Made by a program: the position numbers and the translations under genes. 64,000 nucleotides of DNA from Streptomyces sp. AC512_CC834 (lineage in GTDB: Bacteria > Actinomycetota > Actinomycetes > Streptomycetales > Streptomycetaceae): the NCBI RefSeq assembly GCF_019049325.1, contig NZ_JAGMUO010000113.1, forward strand, positions 153,021 through 217,020, written 5' to 3'. The number at the start of each line of letters is the position of its first letter. Within the stretch, counting starts at the first letter, position 1. The notes below the pieces were generated by a model, which made no database searches, was not told where the DNA came from, and saw only the letters and a list, made by a program, of their open reading frames with translations. This document shows positions 58,679-64,000 of the stretch, piece by piece.

Positions 58679-60090
58679 CGGGCGGCAACCTCACCCTCGG
58701 TGCCGGTCTCGAGCAGCGCCGTGGCGACGCTCTCCAGACCCACCGAACGGGACGCCTTCACGAGCACGACGTCCCCCGGGCGCAACTCGCTGCGCAACAG
58801 GTGGACCGCCGCCTGTGCGTCGGACACGTGCACCGACTCCTCACCCCACGAACCCTCGTTATATGCGCCCAGTTGCAGCCAGCGGGCTTCCCTGCCCCCG
58901 ACCGCGACGAGCTTGCTGACGTTGAGCCGGACGGCGAGCCGTCCGACCGCGTCGTGCTCGGCGAGCGCCTCGTCCCCGAGCTCGGCCATCTTGCCGAGCA
59001 CCGCCCACGTACGACGCCCCTTGCTCATGGCCACCAGCGCACGCAGTGCGGCCTTCATGGACTCGGGGTTCGCGTTGTAGGCGTCGTTGACGACCGTCAC
59101 GCCGTCCGGGCGCTCGGTGACCTCCATCCGCCAGCGGGAGAGGGAGCCCGCCTCGGAGAGCGCGGTGGCGATCTCGTCTGCGGACATGCCCAACTCGTGG
59201 GCGACGGCGGCCGCGGCGAGCGCGTTCGACACGTGGTGCTCACCGTACAGGCGCATGGTCACATCGCTTGCACCGGAGGGTGTGTGAAGCCTGAAGGAGG
59301 GCTGTCCGCTGTCCGTGAGTCGCACGTTCTCACCTCGAACGTCCGCTTCGTCGGACTCTCCGAAAAGGACCACCTTCGCCTTCGTTCGGGAGGCCATGGC
59401 CCGTACGAGGGGGTCGTCCGCGTTGAGGATCGCGGCGCCGCCCTCCTCGGCCGGCGGCAGCGCCTCGACGAGTTCGCCCTTGGCCTGCGCGATCTGCTCC
59501 CGGCCGCCGAACTCGCCGATGTGCGCGGAGCCGACGTTGAGGACGAGCCCGACCTTCGGCGGGGTCAGTTCGCAGAGGTAGCGGATGTGGCCGATGCCGC
59601 GGGCGCCCATCTCCAGGACGAGGAACTTCGTCTCGTCGGTGGCGGTGAGCGCGGTGAGCGGCAGCCCGATCTCGTTGTTGAGGGAGCCGGGCGTGAACAC
59701 CGTGGGCGCCCTGCGGCGCAGCACCTGGGCGATCAGGTCCTTGGTGCTGGTCTTGCCGGCCGACCCGGTGAGGGCCACGAGGGTGGTGCCCAGGCGCCGT
59801 ACGACGTGCCGGGCGAGGGCACCGAGGGCGGCCTGGACGTCCTCCACGACGATCGCGGGCACGCCGACGGGGCGGGAGCCGAGGACGGCCGCCGCACCCG
59901 CCTCGACGACCGCGGCGGCGAAGTCGTGGCCGTCCACCCGCTCGCCGACGAAGGCGACGAAGAGGCTGCCGGGCCCCGCTTCCCGGGAGTCCCGGACGAC
60001 CGGCCCGGTGACCTGCGCGGACGCGTCCGGTATGTCATGCATCCGCCCGCCGACGACTTCTGCGATCTCGGCGAGAGAGAGGGTGATCAC
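58675..60090 (-). CDS. murF: UDP-MurNAc-tripeptide D-Ala-D-Ala ligase MurF
   Basis: A 471-aa Mur ligase adding D-Ala-D-Ala. Motifs: VVRDSREAGPGSLFVAFVGE near 30-49, ATP loop ALTGSAGKTSTKDLIAQ near 105-121, FTPGSLNNEIGLPLT near 130 and NDAYNANPESMKAAL near 325. It starts ITLSLAEIAEVVGG. Its stop overlaps mraY. Upstream, a 58-base gap to murE contains a short minisatellite. Confidence 0.96.
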   Translation of the reverse strand: MITLSLAEIAEVVGGRMHDIPDASAQVTGPVVRDSREAGPGSLFVAFVGERVDGHDFAAAVVEAGAAAVLGSRPVGVPAIVVEDVQAALGALARHVVRRLGTTLVALTGSAGKTSTKDLIAQVLRRRAPTVFTPGSLNNEIGLPLTALTATDETKFLVLEMGARGIGHIRYLCELTPPKVGLVLNVGSAHIGEFGGREQIAQAKGELVEALPPAEEGGAAILNADDPLVRAMASRTKAKVVLFGESDEADVRGENVRLTDSGQPSFRLHTPSGASDVTMRLYGEHHVSNALAAAAVAHELGMSADEIATALSEAGSLSRWRMEVTERPDGVTVVNDAYNANPESMKAALRALVAMSKGRRTWAVLGKMAELGDEALAEHDAVGRLAVRLNVSKLVAVGGREARWLQLGAYNEGSWGEESVHVSDAQAAVHLLRSELRPGDVVLVKASRSVGLESVATALLETGTEGEVAAR

Positions 60091-60110
60091 AAGTTCGTCC
60101 CCTGGATCAT

Positions 60111-60148
60111 TCGGCTCATTGGCTCATTGGCTCATCGGATCGGCTGGA
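60111..60148. repeat. GGCTCATT minisatellite between murE and murF
   Basis: Three direct copies of an 8-base unit (GGCTCATT/GGCTCATC) flanked by two copies of GGATCATTCGG-like sequence. It lies in the only gap larger than a few bases between mur genes and may set the spacing or folding of the murF ribosome-site region. Confidence 0.7.
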
Positions 60149-61828
60149 TCATTCGGGATCTCGTCCCCGGGTCTTCTGGATGGCCTCGCGCAGCACCTGG
60201 CGGTCGTCGAAGGGACGGACCACCCCGGCGATGTCCTGGCCCTGCTCGTGGCCCTTGCCCGCCACCAGCACCGTGTCGCCGGGCTCGGCCCGGGCGACGG
60301 CGGCGGCGATCGCGGCGGCCCGGTCCTCGAAGACCTGCACCTCGCCGCGTTCGTGCGCGGGCACCGACGCCGCTCCCTGGAGCATGATGGCGAGGATCGC
60401 GAGGGGGTCCTCGGAGCGGGGGTTGTCGGAGGTCAGTACGGCGGTGTCGGCGAACCGGGCCACGGCGGCGCCCATCGGCTCCCGCTTGGTGGTGTCCCGG
60501 TCGCCGCCGCAGCCGAGCACCGCGTGCAGCTTGCCCTCGGTCACCTTGCGGAGCGCCTTGAGGACGGATTCGACGGCGTCGGTCTTGTGGGCGTAGTCGA
60601 CCACCGCGAAGTAGGGCTGGCCCTCGTCCACCCGCTCCAGGCGGCCCGGGACGCCGGGGACGGCGGCGACGCCGTCGGCGGCGGTCTGCGGGTCGAGCCC
60701 CGCGGCGGCCAGGGAGACGATCGCGGCGAGCGTGTTCGCCACGTTGAACGGTCCGGCCAGCGGGGACTTGGCGGTGATCCGCTCGCCCTTCGGCCCGAGC
60801 ACCGTGAACGTCGAGTCCAGCGGGCCCACCTCGACCTCGTCGGCGCGCCAGTCGGCGTCCGGGTGGCCCTCGGCGGAGTAGGTGACGACCGGGACCGTGG
60901 CCTCGCCCGCGAGGCGGCGGCCGTACTCGTCGTCGACGTTGACCACGCCGAGCCTGCTGCGCTCCGGTGTGAAGAGCTGCGCCTTCGCCTGGAAGTAGTC
61001 CTCCATCCCGGAGTGGAACTCCATGTGCTCCGGGCTGAGGTTGGTGAAGACCGCGATGTCGAAGACGCAGGCGTCGACCCGGCCGAGCACCAGGGCGTGG
61101 CTGGAGACCTCCATGGCGACCGCGTCGGTGCCGCGCTCGCGCATCACCGCGAACAGGGCCTGGAGGTCGGTGGCCTCGGGTGTGGTCCGCTCGGACTTGA
61201 TGCGCTCGTCGCCGATGCGCATCTCGACCGTGCCGATCAGCCCGGTGGACTTCGCCGTGCGCAGGCCGCCCTCGACGAGGTAGGCGGTGGTGGTCTTGCC
61301 GGAGGTGCCGGTGATGCCGATCTGGAGGAGATCGCGGCCCGGGTGGCCGTAGATCGTGGCCGCCAGCTCGCCCATCCGCGCGCGCGGGTCGTCGACGACG
61401 AGCGCCGGCAGACCGGTGGCGGCGACGCGCTGCGCGCCGGCCGGGTCGGTCAGCACGGCGGTGGCGCCGAGGCCGGCGGCCTGGGTGACGAAGTCGGCGC
61501 CGTGGGCGCGGGCTCCGGGGAGGGCGGCGTACAGGTCGCCTGGGCGGACGGCGCGCGAGTCATGGGTGATGCCCGTGACCTCGGCGGGGCCGTCCGGCGC
61601 GGCGGCACCCAACTGATCGGCGAGTTCCGCGAGGGGTGTGGCGGAGATCCGCACCGGCCGGGGCGGTCCCGGGTATGTCACGGGGTGGCCCTTCTGGGTG
61701 GTTTGGGAGTGATCAGGGTGTGGCACGGCGGTGAGCGTACCGGCAGTGCCCGCCTCCGGGCGAAGTGAGGTCGGGGGGGATGACTGGGGGGCGTTCTGGT
61801 TCCCGGGGTCGGGGGTGATCGTTGTCAC
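60149..61828 (-). CDS. murE: UDP-MurNAc-L-Ala-D-Glu:diaminopimelate ligase MurE
   Basis: A 559-aa Mur ligase adding the third stem residue. Motifs: HDSRAVRPGDLYAALPG near 90-106, ATP loop GITGTSGKTTTAYLVEGG near 170-187, and TSDNPRSEDPLAI near 470, where DNPR is the diaminopimelate recognition motif. Streptomyces wall normally contains LL-diaminopimelate, so the enzyme should accept that isomer. The GTG at 61828, with AGGAA seven bases upstream, gives a ~50-residue extension; GTG 61681 (TYPGPPRPVRIS) is an alternative start. Confidence 0.95.
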   Translation of the reverse strand: MTTITPDPGNQNAPQSSPPTSLRPEAGTAGTLTAVPHPDHSQTTQKGHPVTYPGPPRPVRISATPLAELADQLGAAAPDGPAEVTGITHDSRAVRPGDLYAALPGARAHGADFVTQAAGLGATAVLTDPAGAQRVAATGLPALVVDDPRARMGELAATIYGHPGRDLLQIGITGTSGKTTTAYLVEGGLRTAKSTGLIGTVEMRIGDERIKSERTTPEATDLQALFAVMRERGTDAVAMEVSSHALVLGRVDACVFDIAVFTNLSPEHMEFHSGMEDYFQAKAQLFTPERSRLGVVNVDDEYGRRLAGEATVPVVTYSAEGHPDADWRADEVEVGPLDSTFTVLGPKGERITAKSPLAGPFNVANTLAAIVSLAAAGLDPQTAADGVAAVPGVPGRLERVDEGQPYFAVVDYAHKTDAVESVLKALRKVTEGKLHAVLGCGGDRDTTKREPMGAAVARFADTAVLTSDNPRSEDPLAILAIMLQGAASVPAHERGEVQVFEDRAAAIAAAVARAEPGDTVLVAGKGHEQGQDIAGVVRPFDDRQVLREAIQKTRGRDPE

Positions 61829-61897
61829 GGGTGGTTCCTGGTGGCTCGGTACGGGCTCTGTGCGGAGGGCGGGGGTGCGGAGGTGCGGGGGCGCGGG

Positions 61898-63865
61898 TCA
61901 GGGTTTGAAGGTGACCGGGAGGTTGGCGGGGTCGGCCCCGGTCGGTGGGACCTGAAGGGTCTTCAGGGCGAACTCCATGACCTGCTTGTAGATGGGGCCG
62001 CAGATCTGGCCGCCGAAGTAGCTGCCCTCGGTGGCGTTCTGGATGGCGCAGTAGACGGTGACGCGGGGCTTGTCGGCGGGGGCGAATCCGGCGAACGACG
62101 AGGTGTAGCCGTGGTACTTGCCGGTGGCCGGATCCACCCGGTTGGCCGTGCCCGTCTTGCCCGCCACCCGGTAGCCGGCGATCTGCGCCTTGTTCCCGGT
62201 GCCCTCCTCGTCGTCGACGACGGACTCCAGCATCCGCGCGAGCGTCTTCGCGGTCTTCTCACTGACCACGCGGGTCTTCTTGGGCTCCGGGGCCGGTGTG
62301 AAGCGGCCGTCGGCGCCCTTCGTGCCGCGTACGAGCGTGGGCTCGATACGGACACCGCCGTTGGCGACGGTCGAGTAGATGGAGGCCGCCTGGAGCGCGT
62401 TCACGGAGACGCCCTGGCCGAAAGGAATCGTGTACTGCTGCGAGGTCGACCACTGGTCGGGCGGCGCGAGGATGCCCTTGGTCTCGCCGGGGAAACCGAG
62501 CCCGCTGTAGCCGCCGAGGCCGAACTTGCGCAGGTAGGAGTAGAGCACCTTGTTGGCCTCGGCCTGGGTGTCGCCCAGCTCGCCGGTGGCCATGATCGTG
62601 CCGATGTTGCTGGACTTGGCGAGCACGCCGTTGAGCGTGAGGTACCAGGTCGGGTGGTCGATGTCGTCCTTGAAGGACCGGTCGCCGCGCTTGAGCCGGT
62701 TGGGGACGGTGAGGTGGGTCTTCGGGGTGGCGACGTTCTCCTCCAGCACGGCCGCCATCGACAGCACCTTGGCGGTGGAGCCCGGCTCGAAGGCGTCCTG
62801 GAGGGCGGCGTTGCCCAGCGCGTCCGGGTCGGCGTGGGCGAGGTCGCCCGGGTCGAAGCCGGGCGAGTTGGCCATGGCGAGGATCTCGCCGGTGGTGGTG
62901 TCCTGGACGACGACGTAGCCGCCGTCCGCCTTGGACTTCTCCACCTGCTCGCTGATGGCGTGCTGCGCGGCCCACTGGATGTCGCGGTCGATGGTCAGTT
63001 CGACGTCGCTGCCGGGCACGGCGGGCGTCTCGGCCGAACCGGCGGTGGGCACGTGGCGCCCGCCGGACTGCGCGTAGCGGATCTCGCCGTCCTCGCCGGC
63101 CAGCGTCTTCTCCAGCTTCCGCTCCAGGCCGCCGCCGCCCTTGCCGTCGGCGCCGACCCAGCCCAGGACGCCGGCGGCGAGGTCGCCGGCCGGGTACACG
63201 CGCTTGCTGCTGGGGTCGGCGAAGACGCCCGCGAGCACGTTGACCGCCGACTTGTCCGTCTCCGCCTTCGTGGTGAGCGCGGTCTTCAGGTCCTTGATCT
63301 GGTTCCAGACCTGGGGGGTCTGCCTGCGCGCGAGGCGCACGTAGCGCAGTTCCTTGTTCTTCGGGCGGAGCCGGTCGACCAGGTCCTGCTGGTCCTCGCC
63401 GAGGATCGGTGCGAGGAGGGCCGCCGCCTGCTCGGGCCCGTCGTCGACCTTGAGCTGCTCGCGGGTGAACATCGTGGGGTCGGCGGTGATGTCGTAGGAG
63501 TCCACGGTGGTCGCGAGGGCCACGCCGTTGCGGTCGGTGATCCCGCCGCGTTCGGCGGGCAGCGTGTGCACGACGTAGCGGTTCTGCTCGGCCTTCGCGG
63601 AGTACGTGCCGGCGTCGACGGCCTGCACCTGGAGGAGCCGTACGACGAAGGCGGACAGCACCAGGGTCAGCGCGAGGCCGATCATGCGCAGGCGGGGGCG
63701 CGGGCTGCCCAGCCGGATGGCGCGGGGCGCGGCCGGGCGGGGCGGCCCGGGCCTGCGGGCCGGCCGGGCGCCGGGGCCGGGCTGCCGCCGTCCGCCGGGG
63801 CGGACGGGCCTCGCGGGTCCGGGCACACGGCGGCGCGGCGGTTCCCTGTCGGACACTTCCGTCAC
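61898..63865 (-). CDS. ftsI: Class B penicillin-binding protein FtsI (PBP3-type)
   Basis: A 655-aa septal transpeptidase. It has a long basic/Pro cytoplasmic N-terminus (residues 1-60), one membrane segment at about 61-78, the class B dimerisation domain with RGGITDRNGVALATTVDSYD, then the transpeptidase: SxxK in FEPGSTAKVLSM near 359, SxN in KSSNIGTIM near 421 and KTG in VAGKTGTANRVD near 569. It forms the septal synthase with FtsW. The GTG start overlaps the upstream ftsL-like stop as GTGA. Confidence 0.96.
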   Translation of the reverse strand: MTEVSDREPPRRRVPGPARPVRPGGRRQPGPGARPARRPGPPRPAAPRAIRLGSPRPRLRMIGLALTLVLSAFVVRLLQVQAVDAGTYSAKAEQNRYVVHTLPAERGGITDRNGVALATTVDSYDITADPTMFTREQLKVDDGPEQAAALLAPILGEDQQDLVDRLRPKNKELRYVRLARRQTPQVWNQIKDLKTALTTKAETDKSAVNVLAGVFADPSSKRVYPAGDLAAGVLGWVGADGKGGGGLERKLEKTLAGEDGEIRYAQSGGRHVPTAGSAETPAVPGSDVELTIDRDIQWAAQHAISEQVEKSKADGGYVVVQDTTTGEILAMANSPGFDPGDLAHADPDALGNAALQDAFEPGSTAKVLSMAAVLEENVATPKTHLTVPNRLKRGDRSFKDDIDHPTWYLTLNGVLAKSSNIGTIMATGELGDTQAEANKVLYSYLRKFGLGGYSGLGFPGETKGILAPPDQWSTSQQYTIPFGQGVSVNALQAASIYSTVANGGVRIEPTLVRGTKGADGRFTPAPEPKKTRVVSEKTAKTLARMLESVVDDEEGTGNKAQIAGYRVAGKTGTANRVDPATGKYHGYTSSFAGFAPADKPRVTVYCAIQNATEGSYFGGQICGPIYKQVMEFALKTLQVPPTGADPANLPVTFKP

Positions 63866-64000
63866 CTGCCGGGAGTCGGGGTCGGGGTGGGCGTCACTGA
63901 GGTGGGGGTGGGCGTCGCCGCTGTGGTGGGGGTGGCGGCTGTGCCGGGCGTGGCCGCGCCGGGGGAGGCGGGGGGCGGGCCGGACGGCTCGGCGTAGGGG
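63862..64000 (-). CDS. FtsL-like division protein, C-terminal fragment (cut by window edge)
   Basis: The last 45 residues of a protein whose start lies beyond the window. The fragment begins PYAEPSGPPPASPGAATPGT and ends in a Thr/Pro repeat (TPTPTSVTPTPTPTPGR). The TGA overlaps the ftsI GTG. In actinobacteria the gene in front of ftsI is ftsL (septum formation initiator-like), and a Pro/Thr-rich tail is common there, so the assignment comes from position and tail composition only. Confidence 0.6.
   Translation of the reverse strand, partial: PYAEPSGPPPASPGAATPGTAATPTTAATPTPTSVTPTPTPTPGR

Overview
The window is a high-GC chromosomal core segment from an actinomycete, almost certainly a Streptomyces. 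Evidence: strong third-position GC codon bias, many GTG starts and two TTG starts, a bifunctional PriA in place of separate HisA and TrpF, the Streptomyces-type trpC-trpM-trpB-trpA order, a DksA-like protein with a histone H1-like tail, a T-box in front of a GxHH-type ileS, and the actinobacterial order divIVA-ylmG-sepF-ylmE-ylmD-ftsZ-ftsQ-murG-ftsW-murD-mraY-murF-murE-ftsI-ftsL. From memory the layout follows the S. coelicolor SCO2033-SCO2091 interval; this was not checked against a database.

Layout. 0-1.1 kb: end of a CoA-transferase gene and a CitE-like lyase gene, closed by a bidirectional terminator. 1.2-10.3 kb (minus strand): hisI, trpE, three small or mid-size membrane protein genes, trpC, trpM, trpB, trpA, a DsbA-like thioredoxin and lgt, a long mixed trp/envelope run. 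10.3-12.9 kb: a TIGR03085-type gene, an MFS exporter and a small Fic/Doc-like toxin-antitoxin pair. 12.9-18.7 kb (minus): hisD-hisC-hisB-(54-aa membrane protein)-hisH-priA-ridA-hisF, mostly overlapping stop/start pairs. Because PriA also performs the TrpF step, the his run completes tryptophan synthesis.

18.9-28.2 kb is more accessory: a 525-aa membrane protein, a 0.7-kb block of GC-rich tandem repeats, a Lon-N-domain protein, YbaK, a 24-aa probable bL37 ribosomal protein, a DUF2567-like protein, a two-gene ABC exporter, a NYN-domain protein and a 56-aa basic protein. 28.3-43.4 kb: dnaE, a DUF2252 protein, a second DsbA-like thioredoxin, a Tat-exported PhoD phosphatase, a dienelactone-hydrolase-like protein, an MscS channel, a Na+/H+ antiporter, then the run dksA-like - lspA - rluD - GNAT. 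43.7-47.2 kb: T-box and ileS. 47.4-64 kb (minus): the division and cell wall (dcw) cluster, read from an ftsL-like gene cut by the right edge down to divIVA.

Most of the sequence is conserved housekeeping DNA. The unusual signals are small or non-coding: trpM with a dispersed-type repeat at its 3' end, the 54-aa membrane ORF inside the his operon, the 24-aa bL37 ORF behind a large hairpin, the G-rich repeat block at 20.5-21.3 kb, many short intergenic minisatellites, and several perfect inverted repeats in promoter regions. I found no tRNA, rRNA, CRISPR array, insertion sequence or phage gene, and no clear case of a wholly new multi-gene system.
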